Shown: positions 25,453 to 34,418 of the stretch, piece after piece
How positions within the stretch are numbered: position 1 is the stretch's first letter
How the letters are laid out: every line of letters begins with the position of its first letter
Assembly (NCBI RefSeq): GCF_014192275.1
Contig: NZ_JACHXR010000008.1
Span: forward strand, 62,001-126,000
DNA length: 64,000 nt
Direction of reading: 5' to 3'
DNA from: Halomonas stenophila
GTDB taxonomy: Bacteria; Pseudomonadota; Gammaproteobacteria; Pseudomonadales; Halomonadaceae
Made by a program: the position numbers and the translations under genes
The notes under the pieces: model-generated
What the model was told of the DNA's origin: nothing
Database searches by the model: none
The model's input: only the letters and a program-made list of their open reading frames with translations

Positions 25453-27148
25453 GGCCGAGGCTGTGTGAAAACCCAAAAATCCGCTGCCTGTTCCCGCATC
25501 CGGCTGTCAGGCCACGCCCAGCGGCCAACGAGGCGTCTCAGAGCACTTCCGTCATCGCCACAGACGAGGTTATTCAAAATCGCGAGCCCCGAGAAATCCT
25601 TCCTGGAGAGCGTCATAGGGCGCTACAGGCGCTACAGAGAGCGGCAGGCACACTATGCCCGCATCGCCTGAATCAACCTCTTGGTTCCAAGGATCTTCAT
25701 GACACGTTTCATATTGTAGGCCAGCACGTGAAGGCTCATTTCCGTGCTGACGTTCTTGAGGCTCTTGGTCAGAAAATGCGTCGCTCCCATCCAGGCCTTC
25801 AGTGTGCCGAACGGGTGCTCGACTGTCTGGCGTCTGAGACGCATCATTTCCGGTTTCTGGTCCAGCCTAGACTGTACCGCCTCAAGCACATCCTCATGCT
25901 CCCAGCGTTTGATACGCCGATGTTTACCAGTGGTACATTGCCCTTTCATCGTGCAGGCCGGGCAGGCTGAACTCCAGTAGCAATGCAGCGTCTGACCCTT
26001 TTCGACGCTCTTGAAACGCCAGATCAGTCGCTCTCCCGCAGGGCAGCGGTATTCGTTGCTTTCGGGGATGAAGAGAAAAGCCTCTCTGGGAAACTTTCCC
26101 TTGGCCTGGCTCGGTGAGGTTTTCGGTTTGGGGAGATAGGTGGTGATACCGGCCTTGTGGCACTCGAGAATCTCTTCTCCCTTAAAGTAACCGCGATCAG
26201 CCACGACAGTGAGATCTTTGATGCCGCTGGCATCACGCGCCTTCTTGGCCATGCGGGAAAGTTGACTGCGGTCACTACCAACGTTGGTGACCTCATGGGC
26301 GATGATCAAGTGATGCCGGTTATCCACAGCTGTCTGTACGTTGTACCCCACTACCCCGGTGCCTCGCGTCGTCATGGAGCGAGAATCGGGATCCGTCAAC
26401 GAGACCTGCTGGTCAAGTGCCTGGGTTCTTTGTATTTCAATGGCTTGTAGTTGCTGTACTTCCTCGGTGAGGGCGGCAATCTTTTCCTTCAGCTGTGCTG
26501 TCTGCGCTTCTGTAACAGCGGGGTCGCCTTGGTCAGCTGAGTCGAGTTGGCGTAGGTAACGCTCGATGCTTTTATCGATTTCCTCTGCACGCCGCTTCAT
26601 CTTGGCAAACGTATAGTTGCGGTCTCGGTTGTTAACCGCCTTGAACTTGCTCCCGTCGATGGCAACGATCGCTTGTGAGAAGAGCCCCAAGCGCCGGCAT
26701 AGTACGACAAAGTCTCGGCAGGTGGCGCGGATCGCCTTGCCGTTGTGCTTTCGAAAGTCGGCAATCGTCTTGAAGTCCGGTGCCAGGCGCTCTGTCAGCC
26801 ACATCAGCTCGACATTGCGCTGCGCCTCGCGCTCCAGGCGGCGGCTGGATTGGACACGATTGAGGTATCCGTAGAGGTAGATTTTCAGGAGTACAGCGGG
26901 GTGATAGGCGGGCCGGCCGGTGGCATGGGGATCGACTCCCTTGAAGCCGAGCTGTCTGAGGTCGAGAACCTCGACGAAGGCCTCGATGGCACGGACCGGG
27001 TTGTCTTCTGAGACGAAATCATCCAGAAGCTCAGGGAACAACGTGGCTTGAGACCGGGACTCCCCTGAAACGAAACGCTTCATCGGCACCTCCACGAGCT
27101 GTCACGGGTAGAGTGTAGCGGGAGCCACGTTTTCACACAGCCTCGGCC
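25453..27148 (-). mobile_element. IS1182-family insertion sequence
   Basis: Terminal inverted repeats GAGGCTGTGTGAAAAC lie at both ends (25457-25472; complement at 27129-27144), each bordered by GGCC (25453-25456 and 27145-27148), which may be a 4-bp target duplication or part of the repeat. One transposase gene fills the element. It separates the mvaT leader from attC-3. Confidence 0.88.
25653..27083 (-). CDS. IS1182-family transposase, 476 aa
   Basis: The protein starts MKRFVSGESRSQATLFPELL, followed by DUF772-type GRPAYHPAVLLKIYLYGYLN, the DDE core (AIVAIDGSKFKAVNN, VVADRGYFKGEEI) and the end VEHPFGTLKAWMGATHFLTK. A central coiled coil (~200-240) is normal for the family. Full length and intact. 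A start four codons upstream is possible. Confidence 0.93.
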   Translation of the reverse strand: MKRFVSGESRSQATLFPELLDDFVSEDNPVRAIEAFVEVLDLRQLGFKGVDPHATGRPAYHPAVLLKIYLYGYLNRVQSSRRLEREAQRNVELMWLTERLAPDFKTIADFRKHNGKAIRATCRDFVVLCRRLGLFSQAIVAIDGSKFKAVNNRDRNYTFAKMKRRAEEIDKSIERYLRQLDSADQGDPAVTEAQTAQLKEKIAALTEEVQQLQAIEIQRTQALDQQVSLTDPDSRSMTTRGTGVVGYNVQTAVDNRHHLIIAHEVTNVGSDRSQLSRMAKKARDASGIKDLTVVADRGYFKGEEILECHKAGITTYLPKPKTSPSQAKGKFPREAFLFIPESNEYRCPAGERLIWRFKSVEKGQTLHCYWSSACPACTMKGQCTTGKHRRIKRWEHEDVLEAVQSRLDQKPEMMRLRRQTVEHPFGTLKAWMGATHFLTKSLKNVSTEMSLHVLAYNMKRVMKILGTKRLIQAMRA

Positions 27149-27173
27149 AGAAGCGGACTTTCGGAGAGTCCTC

Positions 27174-27245
27174 ATGTAACGCCTGCCATAACCGGGACGC
27201 AGAAAGCGTCGCTTTTTGTGGTCCGTGTTTATGGCATTGTTAGCT
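27174..27245 (-). repeat. attC-like integron site 3
   Basis: Read on the minus strand it begins AGCTAACAATGCCATAA and ends TTATGGCAGGCGTTACAT, with inner complementary arms GCCATAA/TTATGGC. That is the R''-L''-L'-R' layout of attC. It closes the cassette holding the 27274-27813 gene. Confidence 0.75.
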
Positions 27246-27273
27246 TCGAATTGTTTCCTCAAAAAATCTTCGA

Positions 27274-27813
27274 CTACTTTTCTTTCGTTCCACAAATAAA
27301 CCGCCAGTTACGAACACGAAGCGCTTCACTACGCCAATGCTTATTCCAAAATTCATTTTCCATTGTCCCAGGGAAATCAACCTCTATATCAAACACTACA
27401 GAAGCCTCCTGTGTATTCAGGAACTGTGGTAACTGAGATAGCGAATGGAGTATATTTTCCCCTTCTTCACAAAAACAAGTTACATCAAAATTGGGATATT
27501 CGAAGGAATTTATGGCTTCCCGAAACTGACAGACCCCCTCTATTCGCTTTGGGAAATCATTCCATACCTCTCGTAGATAACTAGGTGTTTCAAACGGATC
27601 TAGAATTTCGAAATTGATAGCGACTTTCATACCTCGCATTGATTCAATCCCTACGTGCCCCTCAAAGCCAATTTCGCGAATGCCAGACGACCCGGATATT
27701 GATAATAAATATTTATCAATAACAACCCGTAAGTTCTGATATGCTTTGTCTTTTTCGGGCCAGCAATAAGTATTTACTGCATGTGGATCCTTCGTTTTTC
27801 TGAACATCTCCAT
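27274..27813 (-). CDS. Integron cassette gene, hypothetical, 179 aa
   Basis: The gene fills the space between two attC-like sites, starting 14 bp after R' of site 2 and ending 28 bp before site 3, the standard cassette arrangement. The protein is mixed alpha/beta, with GREIGFEGHVGIESMRG-like and VFDIEVDFPGTMENEFW segments, no signal peptide and no known motif. It resembles the many small soluble proteins of unknown role found in cassettes. Confidence 0.65.
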   Translation of the reverse strand: MEMFRKTKDPHAVNTYCWPEKDKAYQNLRVVIDKYLLSISGSSGIREIGFEGHVGIESMRGMKVAINFEILDPFETPSYLREVWNDFPKRIEGVCQFREAINSFEYPNFDVTCFCEEGENILHSLSQLPQFLNTQEASVVFDIEVDFPGTMENEFWNKHWRSEALRVRNWRFICGTKEK

Positions 27814-27826
27814 CCCTTCTTGTGGA

Positions 27827-27931
27827 AGCTAACGCCAATATTAAGCGGCCGGTTTGGAGGCGCACCGCGCCGGAAAACCAATCCGGTGGAGGCCCGCCAG
27901 GGCCGGAACGAACTTGAATGACTTGTTAGGA
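27827..27931 (-). repeat. attC-like integron site 2
   Basis: The minus strand reads TCCTAACAAGTCATTCAAG at the start and ends GGCGTTAGCT. Inside are CCGG-rich arms (CCTCCACCGG) also found in sites 4 and 9. It closes the lipoprotein cassette. Confidence 0.85.
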
Positions 27932-27945
27932 GTGATCCACATGAT

Positions 27946-28197
27946 TTAATTGCGCTGCTCTTTTCTACAGGCAGCAACTCCATCTGCCCTGCCATCCTGG
28001 TAACCCCTTGAATAGGCCTCGTCGTCCCAATTTCCTTCAACAAGTGTCGATCTTATTTTGCACTCAGTGTTGTAGCCTTCGGCGTACCCATCGCTGTAAC
28101 CGGAGTCGTATCGTGAATCCTCACTGGGGCCACACCCAAGCAAAAGGGCGATGGTAATGAGCAATGCGAACGAACCAAATATTTTGAATCCCTTCAT
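27946..28197 (-). CDS. Integron cassette gene, small lipoprotein, 83 aa
   Basis: A lipoprotein signal (KIFGSFALLITIALLLGC, lipobox Cys22) is followed by short Tyr/Gly/Asp repeats: DSGYSDGYAEGYN and YSRGYQDGRADG. YxxGYxDG repeats are common in small surface proteins carried by cassettes. The gene lies between attC sites 1 and 2. Confidence 0.7.
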   Translation of the reverse strand: MKGFKIFGSFALLITIALLLGCGPSEDSRYDSGYSDGYAEGYNTECKIRSTLVEGNWDDEAYSRGYQDGRADGVAACRKEQRN

Positions 28198-28208
28198 CCT
28201 TTCACTAC

Positions 28209-28267
28209 TCCTAACTGTTCAGCATTTCTTCGCCGTGCGGAGCATGGCGTATAAATGTCTGTTGGAC
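28209..28267 (-). repeat. attC-like integron site 1
   Basis: A 59-bp site: the minus strand starts GTCCAAC (a perfect RYYYAAC) and ends GTTAGGA. Inner arms GACATTTATACGCC and GGCGAAGAAATGCTG partly pair. It borders the upstream end of this short array. Confidence 0.65.
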
Positions 28268-28601
28268 TAAGCCGCCCATCAGGCTGCTACACAGCTTCTA
28301 TAGGGTATAGTATTGGCCGGTGTGCGGCCTGAGACGTCAGGTCGCGCGCATCCGGATCTGTTGTGACGCGTTCGGGCAGTGATGTCGGCCATGATCCCAG
28401 TTCCCTCCGGGGCCAATTTGCCCCAACGTAGCGCGCTTGCTGGTCAAAATCCATCAGCGGGACGAGCGCCGCTGCGACCCGCGAGCGGGCCGGATCGCCA
28501 AGTCCGTTGTGTGGGTAGGGCGTCAGCTCATGCTCAATAGCGTTGCGCCCTGTGATTGGGGTGTCGGCTACGTTTGAGTCGCCGGGGCGTGAGGGTCCCG
28601 A
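28268..28601. other. Non-coding end of an IS91-like element
   Basis: GC-rich DNA downstream of the IS91-type transposase fragment and before attC-1. It contains no gene and probably represents the terminus of the IS91-like element. Confidence 0.4.
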
Positions 28602-29111
28602 TCACCCGAAGTGTCGGCAAGTGTAGGTCGGCTCCGAGTTGCCGACGGCAGGTTCGACATCCGCTGCCGTCTCGACGACCGCCAGCGCCCGGCGGATCTG
28701 TGCCAGGCGTCGTCGCCGGCAGCGATTGGCCAGAAAGCCGTAGTGTCGGACCCGCATCAGCCCCTTGGGCAGGACGGGGAGCAGGACGTGGAGCAGGAAG
28801 CGGCGCACGAACTCCTCGCCATCGAGGACGAGCTGTTTACGCCGGTCACGGTCGCGGTAGTCCTTGTAGCGTAGGGTCACCTGGTGGTCGTCCACGGCGA
28901 GGATGCAGGCGTTGCTGATGGCGATCCGGCGCGTGTAGCGCGCCAGGTAGCGCACCACCGTGTCGGTGTGTTCGAGACAGTCCTTGCTGTAGACCACCCA
29001 CTCGGTGGTCATCAGAGTGTTGAGCTGGTCATCGACGTCACCGGGCCGGGTGACCCGGTGGAGTTCGCCGGAAGTGGCGGCCTGGCGCAGGGCAGCCGGT
29101 AGCAGGACCAT
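28602..29111 (-). pseudogene. IS91-family transposase, C-terminal fragment
   Basis: The fragment reads ELHRVTRPGDVDDQLNTLMT, VVRYLARYTRRIAISNACI, EEFVRRFLLHVL and GLMRVRHYGFLANRC, the C-terminal half of the IS91-type HUH (Y2) transposase. The N-terminal half with the HUH and catalytic tyrosine motifs is missing; the IS21-like element begins at 29113 and has probably cut it. Confidence 0.85.
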
Positions 29112-29168
29112 GTGTCAACGTCAATGAAAGTTGTCCGGATTTCATCAATTCAGATTGTCCGGTTTTCA

Positions 29169-29975
29169 TCAGTGCTCTTTCATCGGTTCCGATCCAGCAT
29201 CGTGTGAGGTGTCCTCCTCCTTCGTCGTGGGTGTCGTCACCAGCCCGGCTCGACGCTTGTCCTTCAGCCGATAACTCTCTCCCTTGATGTTCAGGGTGGT
29301 CGAGTGATGCAGCAGCCGATCCAGGATAGCCGTGGCGATGACCTGGTCTCCGAAGATCTCGCCCCAGTCCATGAACGACTTGTTCGAGGTCACGATGGTG
29401 CTGGCTCGCTCGTAGCGCCGGTTGATCAGTCGAAAGAACAGGCTGGCTTCCTCGCGCGTCATCGGCAGGTAGCCCATCTCGTCCAGGACCAGCACCTTCG
29501 GATAGCTCAGCTGCTGGAGTTGCCGGTCGAGACGGTTCTCCTGACGCGCTCGGACCAAGGTGCTGACCAGCCGATCCAGGGTCATGAACAGCACGCGGTG
29601 ACCGGCTTCAGCCGCCTTCACGGCTAACGCCACGGCGAGATGGGTCTTTCCCACGCCAGGTGGTCCGAGCAGCACCACGTTTTCGCCACGTTCGACGAAG
29701 CCCAGGCCGGCCAGGTCGCGCACGATCTTGTGATCGATGCTCGGCTGGAAGCTGAAATCGAACTGCTCCAGGGTCTTGATCCAGGGGAGCCGAGCCTGCT
29801 TCAGCCGGGACTCCAGTCCCTTCTGGTGTCGGCCGCCCCATTCCTGGGCCAGGGCCTGCTCGAGGAACTCGCGGTAGTTCAGGTCCTGCTTGCTGGCGTG
29901 TTCGCAGAGGCTGTCGAGCGAGGCCTGGAGGTGGTCCATCTTCAGACGGCTGAGCAACTGGTCCAGGGCCATCAC
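29169..29975 (-). CDS. istB: IS21-family helper ATPase IstB
   Basis: The 268-aa AAA+ ATPase has Walker A GPPGVGKTHLA and Walker B VLVLDEMGYLPM. It oligomerises on DNA and activates the IstA transposase. Its ATG overlaps the istA stop (ATGA). It is full length, unlike the copy at 39 kb. Confidence 0.93.
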   Translation of the reverse strand: MMALDQLLSRLKMDHLQASLDSLCEHASKQDLNYREFLEQALAQEWGGRHQKGLESRLKQARLPWIKTLEQFDFSFQPSIDHKIVRDLAGLGFVERGENVVLLGPPGVGKTHLAVALAVKAAEAGHRVLFMTLDRLVSTLVRARQENRLDRQLQQLSYPKVLVLDEMGYLPMTREEASLFFRLINRRYERASTIVTSNKSFMDWGEIFGDQVIATAILDRLLHHSTTLNIKGESYRLKDKRRAGLVTTPTTKEEDTSHDAGSEPMKEH

Positions 29976-30705
29976 AGCACCTCCTCGTAGACCCGCAGGT
30001 CACGTTGCTGCACCGACAGGGTTTGCTGCCAGAGGGCGGCATGGTGCTCCGGTACCGAGCACCAACCGGTCTGAGCCGCTTGGAGGCGATGCTGGGCGAT
30101 GGCGTCGCCGGCCGGGCTGTAGACAGTCAGTTCGTCGTCCAAGCTCAGGCGGACCACTACCGCCTGGCCGCAGTAGGCGTCGGGCACGCTGTAGCGATTG
30201 CCGCGAACCTCGATATAGCCGTCCCAGCCGACCTGGCGCTGGTCGTGGTAGCGGGAATCGAAATCGCTGGCGGGCAGGCCTTGTAGCGCCTCCCGCTCCT
30301 CCGCGAAGCGCTCCGCCGGCGTCTGGCGGAACTGGCGCAACGGTCGTTCATCGGCCACTCGCTCCAGCCACTGCTGGAGCAGCTGATTGAGATGGGCGTA
30401 GCTCTCGAACTCCCGGTAGCGCTGGAAGAAGTGTTGTTTGACGTAGCCGACCATGCGCTCCGTCTTGCCTTTGGTCCTCGGGCGCTGCGGCCGGCACGCC
30501 TTCGGCGCGAAGCCGTAGTGGTTGGCCAGTTGCAGGAAGCCGGCGTTGAAGATCACCCGGTGGTCCCGGTCATGCTTCAGCACCGCCGCTTTCTGGTTGT
30601 CGACCAGTACCGTGCGTGGGACCACGTCGAAGTGGCGGAATGCCTTCACCAAGGCCTCGAAGGTGTGTTCGGCATCCTCGCTCGGGGGCAGCCAGGCGTG
30701 GAACC
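29972..30705 (-). pseudogene. IS21-family transposase IstA, 5'-truncated
   Basis: The C-terminal ~240 residues are present: TVLVDNQKAAVLKHDRD (catalytic-domain Asp), the RTKGKTERMVGYVKQHFF segment with its Glu, and the conserved end QQRDLRVYEEVL. The frame is lost upstream of ~30705, where unrelated DNA begins. Confidence 0.88.
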
Positions 30706-30928
30706 GTCGTTATCGGATGCGACGCAGGTGGAGAAAGGGATTTGCCAACGCTGCGGTAGAGAAACCATCAGCGCCCCTATTGGGTGCTAGAGGGAGGATG
30801 AGGTCCTCCTCGTGGCACCCTTCCATGGGGAGGATCTGACTCGCACCTGGCTGAGAAAAGCCAGTTGTACATCCCAGCGCATGGACTATAGTAATGTAAC
30901 ATTGCGTATCTGCGACAGAGAGGATCAC

Positions 30929-31240
30929 ATGCGTACCGTCATCGCTTCCACTCTAGCCTTGTCTCTCATGCTTCCCGTAGCAGCCAAGGCGAGTGTATGT
31001 CATATGCTCGCAGACTTTGCTGAAGAGATGATGAGAACACACCAGTTCCCCGGTGAAAGAAGTGGCTACAATGTTCATGAATCTGTAAGGAGAATGAGAG
31101 ACCCTCAGCTTAAAGAGCTGGTAGATAAGATCCAGTATATGGTTTGGACTAGTGATCGATACATCACTGATACTCGCCGTACAGAGGCCGTGCATGATTT
31201 TTCACAGGAAATATATGATATGTGCATGCCCCCTGAATGA
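30929..31240 (+). CDS. Small periplasmic protein, 103 aa
   Basis: A Sec signal peptide (MRTVIASTLALSLMLPVAAK, likely cleaved after ...AKA) precedes an ~80-residue helical domain with two cysteines (in SVCHML and DMCMPPE) that may pair. A promoter is plausible: TTGTAC (30866-30871), 16 bp, TATAGT. AGAGAGGA precedes ATG 30929. The family is not recognised. Confidence 0.6.
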   Translation: MRTVIASTLALSLMLPVAAKASVCHMLADFAEEMMRTHQFPGERSGYNVHESVRRMRDPQLKELVDKIQYMVWTSDRYITDTRRTEAVHDFSQEIYDMCMPPE

Positions 31241-31360
31241 CCTTAATAACAAAAAGGAAAAATGTATTTCTATAGCACTAGACTCTTGGACACATAGACG
31301 GCTTCTGTAGTCCCTGGGCACTACTCACGTATGTGGTCAAAATCGCCCTGATGCCAGAGC

Positions 31361-31713
31361 CTAAGTGACATTCCCCTTGGTTTCGGTCCAACGTGTTGTT
31401 ATCCAGCCCCCGAGAAACCCAATCTCATCCTTGCTCTCAGCAGTTAAAGGGGTGCTCCAATTTTCTGGTTCTGATTCCACAAGTTCGAGGTTCAATTCCA
31501 GTGCTTCATCTGCATATTCATCCGAAAGGCTATCCTTCCGGAAGTAGGCAAAGAGCACCTCCCACGCGAACGACTGGGCTTCGATTGTCAACTGCCTGGT
31601 CAACTCGAACGGAATGCTTCCAAAGCTATGCGCCGACTGACCTCTCAACTGAAAAAGTTCATAGTTGTAGGGTCCCGGATGATCAGATCGCCAATAGAAG
31701 TTATCCTCTGCTA
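31361..31713 (-). pseudogene. 3' remnant of a hypothetical gene cut by an IS5 element
   Basis: The open frame runs from the IS5 edge (...FYWRSDHPGPYNYELFQL) to the TGA... stop at 31361 and encodes AGQSAHSFGSIPFEL-like and LGGWITTRWTETKGNVT segments. No proper start exists within it; the beginning was lost when the IS arrived. The family is unknown. Confidence 0.5.
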
Positions 31714-32166
31714 GGCTTTGTCTGAAAAGTTAGCTCGTAAGCACCGATCTATGCAGGCTAGGCATACCATCGCTCGAAAGCTGCTGGCCAGCTTGTCAAA
31801 GCGCGTGCAAATTCGCCGCAGCTCTTTCACCCAACCAAAGTGGCGTTCGATGATATTCCGCTGCCGATATTTCGGCTTATCGAACCCTCTTGGCAGCCCT
31901 GGGCGGGGCTTTCGGTGCATCTTGCGATTGCCGATGACGGGCTTCATTCGATGACGATCGCAGTAACGACGCAATTCATCACTGTCGTAGCCCTTATCTG
32001 CCACCATATAACTACAGCGCTTGCGAGGCCGGCCTGCCGGGCCAGACAGACGCACTTGCTCCAAGGTGGGTATGAAATGACGCGTATCCGAGTCCTGCCC
32101 AGGAGACAGCGTGAACGTCAGGGGAAAGCCATGGGCGTCGCAAACCATGTGGATCTTGGTGGTCAA
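31711..32166 (-). CDS. IS5-family transposase, C-terminal frame
   Basis: The frame continues the DDE domain: TTKIHMVCDAHGFPLTFTLS, VADKGYDSDELRRYC (second Asp) and RNIIERHFGWVKELRRICTR (Glu). It needs frameshifting from the N-terminal frame for a complete enzyme. Its stop codon spans the IS edge. Confidence 0.88.
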   Translation of the reverse strand: MTTKIHMVCDAHGFPLTFTLSPGQDSDTRHFIPTLEQVRLSGPAGRPRKRCSYMVADKGYDSDELRRYCDRHRMKPVIGNRKMHRKPRPGLPRGFDKPKYRQRNIIERHFGWVKELRRICTRFDKLASSFRAMVCLACIDRCLRANFSDKA

Positions 32167-32625
32167 ACCTCCCCGGCTGCGGCCCAGCGCATGGTTTACC
32201 GGTTCGTCAGCTCCCCCTTTTTACCGCCTCCCGAGGTGGCCCGTGTCGCTCGGATCGTCGTCGAGTCAATCATCCAGGTGTCGAGGTCCATCAGGCCATC
32301 CTCACGCAGCCTCAGCTGTAGCCGGGCCAAGATGGTCTCGAAAGTGCCATCATCACGCCACTGGCGGAAACGGTCATAGACCGTCTTCCAAGGACCATAT
32401 CGCTCCGGCAGGTCACGCCACTTGGCCCCAGAGCACAGGATCCAGAAGATGCCGTTCAAAACCTGGCGGTCATCTCGGCGTGGGCGCCCCATCGTCTGGG
32501 ACGGGGCGACGATATCTTCGATCATGGACCAACCGTGGTCGGAGATCTCGTAGCGTCCAGCCATACGTCATCTATGCAGCTTCGGCATAGGAAAAATTAG
32601 CACATCCGACTTTTCGGACAAAACC
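31714..32625 (-). mobile_element. IS5-family (IS427-like) insertion sequence
   Basis: Imperfect ends GGCTTTGTCTGAAAAGTTAG and (complement of 32606-32625) GGTTTTGTCCGAAAAGTCGG bound the element. Two overlapping frames encode one transposase by frameshifting at AAAAAGGGGG (minus strand; 32213-32222). No clear target duplication was found, so an edge may be rearranged. Confidence 0.85.
32196..32564 (-). CDS. IS5-family transposase, N-terminal frame
   Basis: The 122-aa frame has the DUF4096-type start (YEISDHGWSMIEDIVAPSQ, GIFWILCSGAKWRDLPERYG) and reaches the first catalytic Asp in MIDSTTIRATRA. It ends just past the slippery AAAAAGGGGG, from which ribosomes can shift to the second frame. Confidence 0.88.
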   Translation of the reverse strand: MAGRYEISDHGWSMIEDIVAPSQTMGRPRRDDRQVLNGIFWILCSGAKWRDLPERYGPWKTVYDRFRQWRDDGTFETILARLQLRLREDGLMDLDTWMIDSTTIRATRATSGGGKKGELTNR

Positions 32626-32680
32626 AAAGAAGCCGGATGCAGAGTAGCCTTCAGTTTCTACCGACCCGCAGGAGGACGCT

Positions 32681-33064
32681 ATGGACGACACAGAGAGCCA
32701 ATCCGAGAAGCCCACCTGGAGCGGCTTTCAGGAGCTAGCCGACTTCATCGAATCTTTGCCACGCTCAGTACGCGAGCGACTACTAAAATTCGCCAAGCAG
32801 AAGCAGGAGGAGACTGGCGATGACCTGCTTCTAGTGCTACGTCAAGAAGTCCGTACTTTGCAGCTGTACGATGCGATATATGCTGATGTCGATGCTGCCC
32901 ATGACCTACCCAACCCGATACTGTCACGCACCGTAAGGGGCTGTATCGACCACGCGGGCCGGGTGCCTGACGGATCTGACAGGGACACTCTTCTGCGCGA
33001 TTGCCCTCAGATTTTGGAGGCCATCGAAAGTGCGTATCAAAAGCACGTACTGGAGCATTTATAA
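32681..33064 (+). CDS. Hypothetical protein of a two-member local family (copy 2), 127 aa
   Basis: Strong site AGGAGG before ATG 32681. It is colinear with the C-terminal two thirds of the 24021-24596 protein: LYDAIYADVDAAHDLPNPIL, RTVRGCIDHAGRVPDGSDRD and DCPQILEAIESAYQKHV. The coiled-coil N-terminus of copy 1 is absent. The function is unknown. Confidence 0.65.
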   Translation: MDDTESQSEKPTWSGFQELADFIESLPRSVRERLLKFAKQKQEETGDDLLLVLRQEVRTLQLYDAIYADVDAAHDLPNPILSRTVRGCIDHAGRVPDGSDRDTLLRDCPQILEAIESAYQKHVLEHL

Positions 33065-33248
33065 GCATCAGAGGTACCAGGCCGCTATCAATTCAAGAGG
33101 ACAACTGGCCGGATTGAGTAGGCAGCATCAAGTAACCACACATGAGAGGCTCATCAAGGTGACATCACAATGAAGGAGTGCAATACATAGGAAGGCAGGA
33201 CATAACCTGGAGATTCACAGCGGGGTGGGCACAGCAGCCTTAAAGTGA

Positions 33249-34325
33249 TTATATCTCATGGGCACTCAGATTCTTAGTGACGGCCTCTTCTACAGTACGC
33301 ACATCAATAGCAAAAACAACACGCCGAGATCGCTCACGATCCTCTTCACCATTAACTATAATGGGACGGGACGATGAATACCCTATAGCGGCTAGCTTTG
33401 ACTTTGCCCAAGAAGCCACTTCGTCATTACCCCCATACGCCAAGCACCTTTTAAAAACGGCCCCTGCCCTACGCTGGCTCAAATCAAGGTTTTTCTCAAA
33501 AGCAACAGATGGAGGTTCGTCATTCCAGTCTGAAGAGGCATGCCCCTCAATTTGAACTCTCGATAGAGAATCGTTGACACCATACAAGATTTCAAACCAT
33601 GGTCGACAAAACTCTTGGAGAACATTATCAAACTGAGCTTTAATAACAGCGCTGCCAGCATCAAAAAGCACACTTTCAGGAAATATCACATTCCCATTAT
33701 CTAATATCTCGCCACCTAGAGCTTCAATCTTATCACCTGCTTGAACGTTAATTGCTTCGGCGACATCAGCTCCTGTTCTCCCAGAAACCTCTCTAGCTTG
33801 GCTTATGTGCTCTACCTCTTCAACACTCAAGCCAGTGTCTTTATAACCCTCAAGCTCATTTGCTATTTCGCCAAGCGCCTCATCTTTTTCAATGATATCT
33901 TGTACATTAGGAATTTTTTCAAGCGTCGCCAAGTCTTTTAATGCACGAAGGTTATCATCCGATATAGTAGCCGCCACTTCAGCTAGTTGCTCGACAAGAC
34001 TTTTCTCTAACAGCCTGACTCGCTGCTCCACAACATGTGGATCATAACCTTGGACTTTATCTCTCAATCTCAACGCTTCCTCAACCTCATCAGCACTTGC
34101 TTCATCAATTACATCTTTATAGTCATTGAGACTAATGATGACTTTATTAAGCTGATCGAGGTGGTCTTTGTATTCAAGTGCAACATCACGTTGCTCAGCT
34201 GTCAGCCCCTTGGAAAAAGACTCAGCTTGGTTAAGTCTTTCTTTGGCAGCTTGACGCCATAAACCCAACAACAACAACAATATGAAACTAATCAGCATAA
34301 AAGCTTCAGCTGCTGTTAGCCCCAT
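33249..34325 (-). CDS. OmpA/MotB/ZorB-like membrane protein
   Basis: The 358-aa product has one N-terminal membrane helix (AFMLISFILLLLLGLW, ~8-23) preceded by Glu7, a long coiled-coil or helical region (~25-200), and a C-terminal OmpA-like peptidoglycan-binding domain (VLFDAGSAVIKAQ, VQIEGHASSDWND, LSQRRAGAVFKRCL). MotB and ZorB have the same plan and carry an essential acidic residue at the start of the helix; Glu7 could fill this role. ATG 34325 has AAGG upstream; an in-frame ATG at 34382 is possible. It is the last gene of a four-gene operon. Confidence 0.75.
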   Translation of the reverse strand: MGLTAAEAFMLISFILLLLLGLWRQAAKERLNQAESFSKGLTAEQRDVALEYKDHLDQLNKVIISLNDYKDVIDEASADEVEEALRLRDKVQGYDPHVVEQRVRLLEKSLVEQLAEVAATISDDNLRALKDLATLEKIPNVQDIIEKDEALGEIANELEGYKDTGLSVEEVEHISQAREVSGRTGADVAEAINVQAGDKIEALGGEILDNGNVIFPESVLFDAGSAVIKAQFDNVLQEFCRPWFEILYGVNDSLSRVQIEGHASSDWNDEPPSVAFEKNLDLSQRRAGAVFKRCLAYGGNDEVASWAKSKLAAIGYSSSRPIIVNGEEDRERSRRVVFAIDVRTVEEAVTKNLSAHEI

Positions 34326-34418
34326 TATCGTACCTTTCCGATAACTGAACTTTTGTTCTGTAGATGTTTTATCCCCCAACATACGAAGCTCTCTCTATTC
34401 AAGGAATAGCGCCAACAG

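Larger units (their letters stand above)
29113..30705 (-). mobile_element. IS21-family element, truncated inside istA
   Basis: The right end starts TGTCAACGTCAATGAAAG, followed by two copies of the TTGTCCGG-x-TTTCATCA repeat, as in the multiple terminal repeats of IS21 elements. istB is complete; istA lacks its N-terminal part. The left end is absent, so it cannot move on its own. Confidence 0.85.

Noticed and set aside
28556-30790. Several long plus-strand frames across 28.5-30.8 kb
   Set aside because: They are antisense to the IS91 fragment, istB and istA and contain no motifs of their own.
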